The position numbers were made by a program, and so were the translations under genes. Source: Candidatus Liminaster caballi (GTDB lineage: Bacteria; Bacteroidota; Bacteroidia; Bacteroidales; UBA3663). From it: 64,000 nt of DNA. The DNA lies in assembly GCA_018065085.1 (NCBI GenBank), contig JAGHUA010000003.1:62001-126000 (forward strand). The letters are read 5' to 3'. The notes beneath the pieces were generated by a model, which ran no database searches, was not told the origin of the DNA, and saw only the letters and a list, made by a program, of their open reading frames with translations. Shown in pieces: positions 47,979-57,179 of this stretch (positions within the stretch are counted from its first letter, which is position 1; each line of letters begins with the position of its first letter).

Positions 47979-49835
47979 TTATTTCATTCTGATCACGCGG
48001 ATGCCAGTGGCGCTGCGATAGGCTTGCGTGTAGTCTGCCAGAGGGATGTGAGTGACTGTGACCTGTCCCTCCGCACTTGAGGCATGGAGTAACTGCGGTT
48101 CGAGATAGTCGCGTTCAGGCCACCAGACGAAGCCACAGTGGAGCACATCGAGTCCGTCCTTGCCGCTGACGAAGGCAATGATGTCGCCCTCTTGCAGATA
48201 TTTGTAGATCTTATGGACCTGGGTGCGTGGGATGTACCATGTGGTCTGTTCTGACAGACGGCGCTCAATGCCAGCCATCTCAAGGGTGAGCGAATCGCTT
48301 GCAGCCAGAGCCGGATAGAGATGGCGGTTGGCGCTCATGAAGTTGAGGGTGCGGCGCTGGCTCTTGGCACCGGGGATGGTCGATGTGATCTCCTCGACGA
48401 AACCCTGAGCCTCATTGTCGGCAATCCACTCGCTGAAATAATGCTTGCGCGAAGCGTAGTTGCCACGTTTGCCCTGACGATAGCGCAGAGCCTGGACGAA
48501 ACGCTGGAAGATGGAGTCGTTGGCATTAGGATTGGCCACACGGCCGATCATGCCGGCGCACATATATTCGACGAATGTGGTGCAGTCGAGGGCATCGAGA
48601 CGGATGACAAGCGGTTCGCGCTCGGACACAAGATCATGCGAAGGCTTGTCCTTTGTCTGACGGTATGGAGCATCGAGCACACCGCCCTCATATTTCGTGC
48701 CCTTGTGTGTGAACTGGTCGTAGAAGGCGAAAACCATATCGTGGAAAGACACAGGCGCATAGTTGGACTGCCAAGGAGTGGAGTGACCGGCATTGAGCAC
48801 ACGATGGGCACGCTGCTGGTTCCATTCCTGACGGGGCAGGTGGCTCATCCAACCTACGCGCTGGGTTGTGTCGGCTCCAGGTCCGGTACACATATATTCA
48901 TAATAGCGGGCAGTCTTTTCGCGGGCTGGATCGCTCCAGTTGTTCCATCCCTGTGGATTGATTACGGCAGGAAATTCGCACTCGCGGAAGATAACCGACG
49001 CATAGTTGCGCCACGGACGGCCAAGCCACTCGTTGGTTACGGCAGGATCGGCTGTGACGTTGCAGCGATAGAAGAAATATCCATAATGATGATGTGCCGG
49101 TGTGGATGCAGCTGTGATATAGCCGTTGCTGATGGCATGCAGCTGGCATGATTCAAACCAGCAGGTGGCAGGACCGAAGATGAAATCGACCGTGCCCTCA
49201 ATATAGCACTGATAGAAAATCTGACGACTGTCTTCATTGCCTGTGAACACGGTGTCCTGAAAACCCTTCAGCCTGCAGCAGCGGAATACGGTGCGATCGC
49301 CCTCGATGTGTACGGCCACGGCCTGCGACACGCGAGCTGTGTTCTTCCTGTCGGCGGTCCATGATGGGTTCCAGTAGGTCATGGCATCATTGGCAATGGT
49401 CATGTTCTCACACTCGAAACCAGGACCATCGACCCTAAGAGTATAGGTCTGGAACGTGCCTATCTTACGGCCCTCATTGGTGTAGGCCCGCTGCTGTGCC
49501 TGACGCTCTCCTTCGAGCGAGAATTCCGGCCAGCCTGACGGGGTGCGCAGATCGGCATAGTCGTGCCACACGAGAATGGTGCTGTCCACACTCTCGCCGA
49601 TGAGCGAGATGTTGCTTTTGTATGAAGGCACGATTACCTTCTCTTCGTATATGCCGTTGCGTACAAGGATTCGCTGTCGTCCCTCGGGTTTGTAGTCGCG
49701 TATGGCATTGATGGCCTCCTGGATGCATGTGTAGTCGCCTGACCCATCCTTAGCCACAACGAGGTCATAACATTGGGCCCACGCGCCGTGAGCGAGGACA
49801 AGGAACAGAGTCAGGAGAGAAATGCGTAGGTTCAT
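47979..49835 (-). CDS. Pectinesterase (CE8) fused to C-terminal DUF1460 / NlpC-P60-like amidase domain
   Basis: CE8 motifs GFQDTVFTG, GTVDFIFGPATCWFESC, LGRPWRNYASV; C-terminal RLDALDCTTFVEYM, FMSANRHLYPAL, GDIIAFVSGKDGLDVLHCGFVWWPERD, LLHASS. Start set to MNLRISLLTLFLVLAHGAWAQ. Confidence 0.85.
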   Translation of the reverse strand: MNLRISLLTLFLVLAHGAWAQCYDLVVAKDGSGDYTCIQEAINAIRDYKPEGRQRILVRNGIYEEKVIVPSYKSNISLIGESVDSTILVWHDYADLRTPSGWPEFSLEGERQAQQRAYTNEGRKIGTFQTYTLRVDGPGFECENMTIANDAMTYWNPSWTADRKNTARVSQAVAVHIEGDRTVFRCCRLKGFQDTVFTGNEDSRQIFYQCYIEGTVDFIFGPATCWFESCQLHAISNGYITAASTPAHHHYGYFFYRCNVTADPAVTNEWLGRPWRNYASVIFRECEFPAVINPQGWNNWSDPAREKTARYYEYMCTGPGADTTQRVGWMSHLPRQEWNQQRAHRVLNAGHSTPWQSNYAPVSFHDMVFAFYDQFTHKGTKYEGGVLDAPYRQTKDKPSHDLVSEREPLVIRLDALDCTTFVEYMCAGMIGRVANPNANDSIFQRFVQALRYRQGKRGNYASRKHYFSEWIADNEAQGFVEEITSTIPGAKSQRRTLNFMSANRHLYPALAASDSLTLEMAGIERRLSEQTTWYIPRTQVHKIYKYLQEGDIIAFVSGKDGLDVLHCGFVWWPERDYLEPQLLHASSAEGQVTVTHIPLADYTQAYRSATGIRVIRMK

Positions 49836-49837
49836 AA

Positions 49838-51163
49838 TCATCGGATTTTTATTACCAGACCCTGTGTGCTTTCGCCAATCGAGCCATCGAGCGTAAGGGT
49901 CTGACAGGTGTTGAAGAGCGCTGGGTTGCACTCTGTCTCAATGCGTATATAGTTTTCGGTAAAGCCGTGCATCGGCTGCTGACGACCTTTCCTGCCAGCA
50001 GTAACCTCCTCCCAGATAACGCGGCGCGATGAACCAAGCTGGGAAGCGTAGAAATCGCGTAACTTGCGTTCGGACAACTCCACGAGACGGGCTGTGCGCT
50101 CATGTCGTTCGGGCATGGGCACGATAGGCTTGATCTCAAGGGCACGGGTGCCGGTTCGCTCGGAATAGGTGAACGGATGAAGCTGTGACACGGGCAGCGA
50201 GTCGAGGAAAGAGTATGACTGTTCGAACAGTTCCGGTGTCTCGCCTCTCATGCCAGCCATCACATCGACACCGATGAACGCATCTGGAAGGAGCTGACGT
50301 ACGAGTTCGATCTTGCGACGGAAAAGAGCCGTGTCGTAGCGTCGGCGCATGAGGCGGAGCACCTCATCGCTGCCAGCCTGAAGCGGAATGTGGAAATGAG
50401 GCGCAAAACGCTTGGATTCATTAGCTATCCAATGGAGGAGTTCGTCGGTCAGGAGATTAGGCTCAATGCTGCCTATGCGATAGCGCTCGATGCCTTCAAC
50501 GTCGTCCAGCGCGCGGCAAAGCGAGAAGAAATCCTCGCCTGTGGAACGTCCGAAATCGCCGATGTTCACTCCTGTCAGCACGATCTCCTTGCCGCCATGC
50601 TGAGCCACGTTGCCAGCTGATGCCACAAGGTCAGCGATGTGAGGATTGCGACTGCGACCGCGAGCCATCGGAATGGTGCAGTAGGTGCAGAAGTAATCAC
50701 AGCCGTCCTGTACCTTCAGGAAATGACGTGTGCGGTCGTCGGCCGAACAGCTGGCATGAAATGTGTGGATCTCCTGAAAGCGCGTACTGATGACCTTCGG
50801 CTCGGAGTTCTTGCTGAGATCTCCCAGATAGGAAGTGATGTCCTCGCCCTTATATTCTGTGCCCACGATAAGGTCGATGCCTTCGACCTGAGAGATTAGA
50901 GCCTGAGGGTCGATCTGTGCATAGCATCCGGTGACCATGACGAACGCTCCGGGATTCTCACGGATGAGCTTGCGAATCTGCTGACGGCATTTGGCTGTGG
51001 CCTGCTCGGTCACCGCACATGTGTTGACCACCACCAGGTCGCTTCCACCTGTCTTGACACGGGTGAAGCCCATCTGCTGGAGACGGTAAGCGAGGGTGGA
51101 GCTTTCGGCAAAGTTCAGTCGGCAGCCAAGAGTGTAGTATGCAACAGTCTTGTCGGTGTACAC
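49838..51163 (-). CDS. mtaB: tRNA (N(6)-L-threonylcarbamoyladenosine(37)-C(2))-methylthiotransferase MtaB
   Basis: YYTLGCRLNFAESSTLAYRLQQMGF, radical SAM QDGCDYFCTYCTIPMARGRSRNPHI, GVDVMAGMRGETPELFEQ. Confidence 0.93.
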   Translation of the reverse strand: MYTDKTVAYYTLGCRLNFAESSTLAYRLQQMGFTRVKTGGSDLVVVNTCAVTEQATAKCRQQIRKLIRENPGAFVMVTGCYAQIDPQALISQVEGIDLIVGTEYKGEDITSYLGDLSKNSEPKVISTRFQEIHTFHASCSADDRTRHFLKVQDGCDYFCTYCTIPMARGRSRNPHIADLVASAGNVAQHGGKEIVLTGVNIGDFGRSTGEDFFSLCRALDDVEGIERYRIGSIEPNLLTDELLHWIANESKRFAPHFHIPLQAGSDEVLRLMRRRYDTALFRRKIELVRQLLPDAFIGVDVMAGMRGETPELFEQSYSFLDSLPVSQLHPFTYSERTGTRALEIKPIVPMPERHERTARLVELSERKLRDFYASQLGSSRRVIWEEVTAGRKGRQQPMHGFTENYIRIETECNPALFNTCQTLTLDGSIGESTQGLVIKIR

Positions 51164-51203
51164 AGCGTTCGATTTTGTTTGTTATAATACAGATAATTGC
51201 GCG

Positions 51204-51211
51204 CAAAGATA
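51204..51211 (-). promoter_or_regulatory. Bacteroidetes -7 box (TATCTTTG on minus strand) upstream of mtaB
   Basis: Forward CAAAGATA. Confidence 0.6.
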
Positions 51212-51337
51212 ACAATTTTCGTGCAAAAATGTGGCTTGTTTTGCCTATTTATTTAAAAATATGTATCAATTTAAGGCAAAATATGCGAGAATGTCGACTT
51301 TTTTATTTATTTTTGCGCTGTTTTTAAGGCTATAACT

Positions 51338-52153
51338 ATGAACATCCGACGCAAATTCAGCAACAGTGAGAATGAAAGCGACATTCGCCGCCGAATACTT
51401 CAGCATGCCATAGAATGGGCTATGGAGGCTGGCAAACTGCAACGTGAGAAATTCCGTAGCGGTCACATCAAGATGGACACAAAGAGCAGTATCCATGACG
51501 TAGTGACCGAGGTCGATAAGGCATGTGAAGACCTTATCATCGGACATATCTCGTCACACTATCCATCGCACAGTGTGCTGGGCGAGGAGACCGGTGAGCA
51601 CCAGAGTACGGGCGATTGGGAATGGGTGGTGGATCCGCTTGACGGTACGAACAACTACAGCCAGGGACTGCCTCTGTTCTGTGTCAGCATCGGCGTAAGA
51701 TATAAGGGCGAGACTCAGGTCGGTGTAGTCTATGTGCCATACCTCGACGAGCTATATACCGCCACATTGGGAGAAGGTGCAAGCCTTAACGGACGATTCA
51801 TTCGTGTGTCGCGCAAGACCGTATTAGATGAATGTGTCCTTGCCACCGGTTTCCCGTATGACAAGGGCACAAATCCTATCAATAATCTGGATAATTTCTC
51901 GGCAATCGTTCCTAATCTGCGTGGCATTCGCCGTTCGGGCAGCGCTGCCTACGATCTGTGTTGCGTGGCCTCCGGTTGGCTCGACGGCTATTGGGAACTC
52001 AACCTCAAGCCGTGGGATGTGTGTGCAGGCGAACTGATTGTAGCCGAAGCCGGCGGTTGCATCCAGTCGTTCCGTGACGACAGAAATATCTCGATCGTGG
52101 CTGGCAACAAGGCTGTGGTCTCGGCCGTGATGGATAAGCTTGTCAAGCCTTAA
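51338..52153 (+). CDS. Inositol monophosphatase family protein
   Basis: GEETGEH, WVVDPLDGTNNYSQGLPLFCVSIGV, NLKPWDVCAGELIVAEAGG. Confidence 0.92.
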   Translation: MNIRRKFSNSENESDIRRRILQHAIEWAMEAGKLQREKFRSGHIKMDTKSSIHDVVTEVDKACEDLIIGHISSHYPSHSVLGEETGEHQSTGDWEWVVDPLDGTNNYSQGLPLFCVSIGVRYKGETQVGVVYVPYLDELYTATLGEGASLNGRFIRVSRKTVLDECVLATGFPYDKGTNPINNLDNFSAIVPNLRGIRRSGSAAYDLCCVASGWLDGYWELNLKPWDVCAGELIVAEAGGCIQSFRDDRNISIVAGNKAVVSAVMDKLVKP

Positions 52154-52177
52154 ACGTATCAGTCGCCGGGCGGTAAA

Positions 52178-53110
52178 TCACTTGTTGAGATAGCGCTCGG
52201 CATCCATGGCAGCATGGCATCCCGAACCGGCAGCAGAGATTGCCTGACGGTAGAGCGGATCAGCCACATCGCCAGCGGCAAAGACTCCTGGGATGTTGGT
52301 GGCTGTGGTTGGGTGCTGCACGCGGATATAACCCTGTTCGTCAACGTCGATCGCAGGACGGAATACCTCTGTGTTCGGGTGGTGGCCGATGGCAAGGAAG
52401 AACCCGTCGATGTCGATGTCGAACAGTTCCTCATGATCTGTTCCCTTGCCACGTACGAGATGTGCGCCCTCGACGCCGTCCTCGCCAAAGAGACCCAGCG
52501 TCTGTGTCTCCCAGAGAATCTCGATATTTTCCATTTCCTTGACCTTCTTCTGCATGGCTTCACTGGCACGCAGCACGTTGCGGCGCACAATCAGATAGAC
52601 CTTCTTGGCAAGATGGGCAAGATACTGGGCTTCCTCGCATGCCGTGTCGCCGCCGCCTACGACGGCAACCGTACGCTTACGATAGAAGAATCCGTCGCAT
52701 GTGGCACATGCCGACACTCCCATGCCTGCATATTTCTTTTCGTCGTCGAGACCAAGATATTTGGCCGACGCGCCTGTGGCAATGATGATGGTGAGCGCAT
52801 CGAGTTCGGTGCCATCGTCAATGTGGACGTGATGAGGCTTGCTGCCGTCGGTTGAGAAATCCACATGATCGACAATGCCGAAACGGATATCGGCTCCGAG
52901 GCGTTCGGCCTGCTGGCGCAGATCGGCCATGAGCTGCTGACCGCTCACGCCTTCCGGATAGCCCGGGAAATTCTCAATCTCGGAGGTCTGAGTGAGCTGA
53001 CCGCCGGTAAGCGGACCCTCATAGACCACAGGATTCAAACCCGAACGTGAGGCATATATGGCGGCAGTGTAACCGGCAGGTCCACTGCCTATGATAAGGC
53101 ATTTTTCCAT
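52178..53110 (-). CDS. trxB: Thioredoxin-disulfide reductase
   Basis: IGSGPAGYTAAIYASRSGLNPVVYEG, ACATCDGFFYRKRTVAVVGGGDTACEEA, GVFAAGDVADPLYRQAISAAGSGCHAAMDAERYL. Confidence 0.96.
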   Translation of the reverse strand: MEKCLIIGSGPAGYTAAIYASRSGLNPVVYEGPLTGGQLTQTSEIENFPGYPEGVSGQQLMADLRQQAERLGADIRFGIVDHVDFSTDGSKPHHVHIDDGTELDALTIIIATGASAKYLGLDDEKKYAGMGVSACATCDGFFYRKRTVAVVGGGDTACEEAQYLAHLAKKVYLIVRRNVLRASEAMQKKVKEMENIEILWETQTLGLFGEDGVEGAHLVRGKGTDHEELFDIDIDGFFLAIGHHPNTEVFRPAIDVDEQGYIRVQHPTTATNIPGVFAAGDVADPLYRQAISAAGSGCHAAMDAERYLNK

Positions 53111-53111
53111 T

Positions 53112-55061
53112 TTACTTGAAATTCTTTAGACCGTTGTTGAGGAACTCTACGTAGGCAGGGATGTCCTCGTTGTATGAATATGAGCCGGTGAGCGGATTGC
53201 CCTGATGATCGAGCAGAACGTAGAACGGCTGGGCATTTGCACCGAACTTCGAACGCTGGAGGTATGACCAACGGTCGCCTACGGTGCGAAGTTTCACGTC
53301 CTTGCCATTCTCGTTGACCACCTGAACCTCTGCCAGCGAAGTCTTGTCATCGACCATGAGCTCAATGAGGATGTATTCATCGTCGATGATACGCTTAACC
53401 TCTGGGTCGGTCCATACGGCAGCCTCCATCTTACGGCAGTTGACACAGCCGAAGCCTGAGAAATCGACAAGCACAGGCTTGCCCTGACGTGCGGCTGCAG
53501 CCATGCCTTCCTCATAGTCGTGGTAGGTCTGAATGCGTGAGTCTGGGTCGAGGTTGAAGTCCTGTGTGGTCATCGGAGGCGCAAAGGCAGAGATAGCCTT
53601 GCATGGAGCACCCCAAAGACCCGGTACCATGTAAACGGCAAAGCTGATCGACACAAGTGCCAGCATCAGACGGCTTACGGATACGCGGTCGGATGGCTGA
53701 GGGTCATCGTCGTGTGGCAGACGGATGAATCCGAGCAGATAGAGACCCATGAAGAGGAAGATGACAATCCAGAGGGCGAGGAATGTCTCGCGGTCAAGAA
53801 TGCCCCAACCGTAGGCAAGGTCAGCCACGGAGAGGAACTTGAGCGAGAGGGCAAGCTCGCAGAAACCGAGCACAACCTTCACCATATTGAGCCAGCCGCC
53901 AGACTTTGGCATCGACTTGAGCATCGATGGGAACATTGCGAACAATGTGAATGGCAATGAGAGAGCCACAGCAAAGCCGAACATGCCAATGGCAGGATAG
54001 AGAACCGAACCTGATGTGGCGGCCTCAACAAGGAGGGTGCCGATGATAGGGCCTGTGCATGAGAATGAAACAAGACACAGGGTGAAGGCCATGAAGAAGA
54101 TGCTCAGCAGACCTGTGGTGGCGTCGGCCTTCTCATCGAGCTTGGTGGTCCATGATGCAGGAAGGGCAATCTCGAAGGCTCCGAAGAACGAGAATGCAAA
54201 CACCACGAGCAGGAGGAAGAAGATGATGTTGAACACAGCGTTGGTGGCAAGGCTGTTGAGCGCAGAAGCACCAAAGATCAGCGTCACGGCAAGTCCCAGG
54301 ACTACGTAGATGACGACGATCGAAATGCCGTATGTATAGGCATCGCGGATTGACTTCTTGCGGTCTTTGGTGCGTTTCAGGAAGAAACTTACGGTCATAG
54401 GGATCATTGGCCAGACACAAGGCGTAACCAAGGCAATGAGGCCTGCAATGAAACCGGCGATGAGGATGTACCACCAAGAGTGGGTCTGACCCGAAACGTC
54501 GGATGTGATGTCGCCCTCGCCGTTGAATGCCTGAAGCTGGTCAATGACAGGAGTCCAGAGTCCGCCATTGGCCGAAGAAGATGCCGAACTGCCAGAGTCA
54601 GAGGCAACGGCAACACCGTCAGGGAGAGCAAACTCAAAGCGGGTAGGAGGAGTGCACATGCCATCGTTGCATGACATGAAGAATACATATCCCGACAGAG
54701 TCCACTCCGAACCTGTCACCTTGAACGTCTGAGAGAATGTTGCTGAGCCTTCATAATAGGTCAGTTCCATGCCAAACGCATCGTCCATGTGGGTGATAGG
54801 AGTGCCGGCAGTGAGTGTAGCCTCGCCAAGAGGCTCCAGACCGGTCATGGTCTCATAGTGAAACTCTGTGCGCTGAGGTCCGTCTTCCGGGCTGTCAGTT
54901 GAATACAGATGCCAAGTGTCATCAATGGCGGCAACAAACGAAACAGTCATCTCATCGCCTGATGTGGCAATGGCGGTCTTCCACTTCACGGGATCGACCA
55001 TCTGTGCCATAGCGTATGCTGCAATCATTACGAGCAGCATGGTTGAAGCAAGTCTTCTCAT
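53112..55061 (-). CDS. dsbD: Protein-disulfide reductase DsbD family (N-terminal DsbD, CcdA-like membrane, thioredoxin-like C-terminus)
   Basis: MSCNDGMCTPPTRFEF, LVTPCVWPMIPMTVSFFLKR, KPVLVDFSGFGCVNCRKMEAAVWTDPEVKRI. Confidence 0.92.
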   Translation of the reverse strand: MRRLASTMLLVMIAAYAMAQMVDPVKWKTAIATSGDEMTVSFVAAIDDTWHLYSTDSPEDGPQRTEFHYETMTGLEPLGEATLTAGTPITHMDDAFGMELTYYEGSATFSQTFKVTGSEWTLSGYVFFMSCNDGMCTPPTRFEFALPDGVAVASDSGSSASSSANGGLWTPVIDQLQAFNGEGDITSDVSGQTHSWWYILIAGFIAGLIALVTPCVWPMIPMTVSFFLKRTKDRKKSIRDAYTYGISIVVIYVVLGLAVTLIFGASALNSLATNAVFNIIFFLLLVVFAFSFFGAFEIALPASWTTKLDEKADATTGLLSIFFMAFTLCLVSFSCTGPIIGTLLVEAATSGSVLYPAIGMFGFAVALSLPFTLFAMFPSMLKSMPKSGGWLNMVKVVLGFCELALSLKFLSVADLAYGWGILDRETFLALWIVIFLFMGLYLLGFIRLPHDDDPQPSDRVSVSRLMLALVSISFAVYMVPGLWGAPCKAISAFAPPMTTQDFNLDPDSRIQTYHDYEEGMAAAARQGKPVLVDFSGFGCVNCRKMEAAVWTDPEVKRIIDDEYILIELMVDDKTSLAEVQVVNENGKDVKLRTVGDRWSYLQRSKFGANAQPFYVLLDHQGNPLTGSYSYNEDIPAYVEFLNNGLKNFK

Positions 55062-55085
55062 TATATATTTTTATTAATTTGGGCG

Positions 55086-55093
55086 CAAAGATA
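55086..55093 (-). promoter_or_regulatory. Bacteroidetes -7 box (TATCTTTG on minus strand) upstream of dsbD
   Basis: Forward CAAAGATA. Confidence 0.6.
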
Positions 55094-55252
55094 GTAAAAA
55101 AAAGGAAAAACGTTACATTATTATTGATAAAAGTGTAAAACTATTGTTTATTTTATGACTTTTTTGTATATTTGCACCGTATTTGCACAATGTTTTAAAC
55201 CAAACAAACCCTCAAGGTGTCTTATTGACAAAACCAAAACAAAAGAAAAGTT

Positions 55253-55882
55253 ATGAAAAAGTTCTTCCGCAACATGGCATTCGTTGGCGCAATGGCGCTG
55301 AGTGGAGCATTCTTCGCATCATGCGATGAGGACACAACTACCTCAATGGTATTGTCGGGCGACTGGACAGGCAATTTCGGCATGTGCTACGACTATGAGT
55401 GGCGTGGCCATTACTATACATACGACAGCTACCACACTGATATCTCGTTCGTTCCGTCATACGATTATTCTACTTCCGGCTACGGCTATCAGGTCGATCA
55501 TTATAACGATGGCCCTTATGAGGTAATCTATCATTACTTCACATGGAAGGTTGAGCACAAAACCATCTATCTGACCTATCTCGGCGAGCGTGATCTGAAT
55601 ACCTGCATCTATGAATATAAGATGACCAACAATTCTCTGACCGGCTATTTCGACAATGCTTCGCAGCGTTTCTCTCTGCGCAAGGTGGCCGATTATTATG
55701 ACTGGACTCCTTATATCAATGAGTTCGACGGTAAGTACTACGGATCTCGTCGTCGTGACAGCTGGTACAACAGCCACACTCCTCGCACAAGGGCAGAGGC
55801 TGCGGATATCGCAGACGAAGCTATGACAGAAGAAGGTACCATCGTAAGAATAGGCAACCGCTTCAGCGAGGGTCGCGAGTGA
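55253..55882 (+). CDS. Lipoprotein of unknown function
   Basis: MKKFFRNMAFVGAMALSGAFFASCDEDTT lipobox; aromatic/Tyr-rich. Confidence 0.65.
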   Translation: MKKFFRNMAFVGAMALSGAFFASCDEDTTTSMVLSGDWTGNFGMCYDYEWRGHYYTYDSYHTDISFVPSYDYSTSGYGYQVDHYNDGPYEVIYHYFTWKVEHKTIYLTYLGERDLNTCIYEYKMTNNSLTGYFDNASQRFSLRKVADYYDWTPYINEFDGKYYGSRRRDSWYNSHTPRTRAEAADIADEAMTEEGTIVRIGNRFSEGRE

Positions 55883-56070
55883 GCACCGGTAACAAATCAC
55901 ATCAACATAAATCCAAATCACCATGAGCGAGGCTAAGCGCCTTGAAGATTACTACAGCCAGAAGCAGTAAGTGGGGGCAAAATGCTAATGGGAGTTGATG
56001 TTTTGCGTCTTTTGCAGGTCATCGGTCAACAAATTAGCGGCCTTTTCTTGCAAAAATGGTAAAAGCGCAG

Positions 56071-56078
56071 TATATTTG
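56071..56078 (+). promoter_or_regulatory. Bacteroidetes -7 box TATATTTG upstream of trpS
   Basis: TATATTTGCGCCC ~20 bp before ATG. Confidence 0.6.
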
Positions 56079-56097
56079 CGCCCAAAAATATCTGTAT

Positions 56098-57096
56098 ATG
56101 GAAAAGAAACCTATCGTGCTGAGCGGCATCCGCAGTACCGGACACCTCCATCTCGGCAATTACTATGGCGCCTTGCGCAACTTCGTGGAAATGCAGAACG
56201 ACTATGACTGTCGTTACTTTATAGCAGACTATCATTCATTGACTACCCAGCCTGACCCATCGGTGCTCAACCCTAACGTGCGCAGCATCCTGGCCGAATA
56301 TCTGGCTGCCGGCATGGATCCGGACAAGTGTACGGTCTATGTTCAGAGCGATGTGCCTGAGACATGCGAGTATTACACATTGCTCAACATGCATGCCTAC
56401 CTCGGTGAGCTTGAGAAGACCGTGTCGTTCAAGGACAAGGCCCGCAAGCAGCCTAACAATGTGAATGCAGGCCTCCTGACCTATCCTGTGCTGATGGCTG
56501 CCGACATCCTCCAGCACAAGGCCAACTTCGTGCCGGTCGGCAAGGATCAGCTCCAGCACCTTGAGATGGCCCGTAACTTCGCCCAGCGCATCAACCATTT
56601 CTATAAGGCCGACTTCATGGTTCTGCCACGTCCGTACGAGGCAAAGGGTGAACCGATTAAGATCCCGGGACTTGACGGCAGCGGCAAGATGGGCAAGAGC
56701 GAGGGCAACTGTATCTACATCAACGACGATGATCAGACCGTAATCAAGAAGTTCAAGAAGGCTGTGACCGATATGACCCCGACCGAGCCTAATTCAGAGA
56801 TGAACGAGCCGATCAAGAACCTCTTCTATTTCCTCAAGCTCGTGAGCGCACCGGAGGTCTATGACCAGTTCCTCGCAGCATGGAACGACTGCTCAATCCG
56901 TTATGGCGACCTCAAGATGCAGATTGCCACCGACGTCCTTAAGGTTACCGCTCCAATCCGCGAGCGTTACAACGAGATCTATGCCGATGCCGATTATCTC
57001 AACAAGGTACGTGAGCAGGGTGCAGAGAAGGCTCGCGTAGAGGTGCGCAAGAATCTCGACGAGCTTCGCCAGTACATGGGCTTCCGCAAGTTCTGA
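56098..57096 (+). CDS. trpS: Tryptophan--tRNA ligase
   Basis: SGIRSTGHLHLGNYYGALRNFVEMQNDYDCRYFIADYHSLTT, GKMGKSEGNCIYI (KMSKS-like). Start at MEKKPIVLSG. Confidence 0.96.
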   Translation: MEKKPIVLSGIRSTGHLHLGNYYGALRNFVEMQNDYDCRYFIADYHSLTTQPDPSVLNPNVRSILAEYLAAGMDPDKCTVYVQSDVPETCEYYTLLNMHAYLGELEKTVSFKDKARKQPNNVNAGLLTYPVLMAADILQHKANFVPVGKDQLQHLEMARNFAQRINHFYKADFMVLPRPYEAKGEPIKIPGLDGSGKMGKSEGNCIYINDDDQTVIKKFKKAVTDMTPTEPNSEMNEPIKNLFYFLKLVSAPEVYDQFLAAWNDCSIRYGDLKMQIATDVLKVTAPIRERYNEIYADADYLNKVREQGAEKARVEVRKNLDELRQYMGFRKF

Positions 57097-57121
57097 TCGC
57101 AGGGCTGGAACCAAAATATTG

Positions 57122-57156
57122 TTGCCGTTAACCTCAGGACCTAAGGTTGACGGCAA
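57122..57156 (+). terminator. Hairpin downstream of trpS (terminator or mRNA 3' end structure)
   Basis: TTGCCGTTAACCT-N9-AGGTTGACGGCAA, 13-bp stem with one G-U; weak T tract. Confidence 0.6.
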
Positions 57157-57179
57157 TACTTGTTTAAGAATCTACTATT

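Noticed and set aside
48321-49151. 276-aa plus-strand ORF
   Set aside because: Antisense to the pectinesterase fusion gene.
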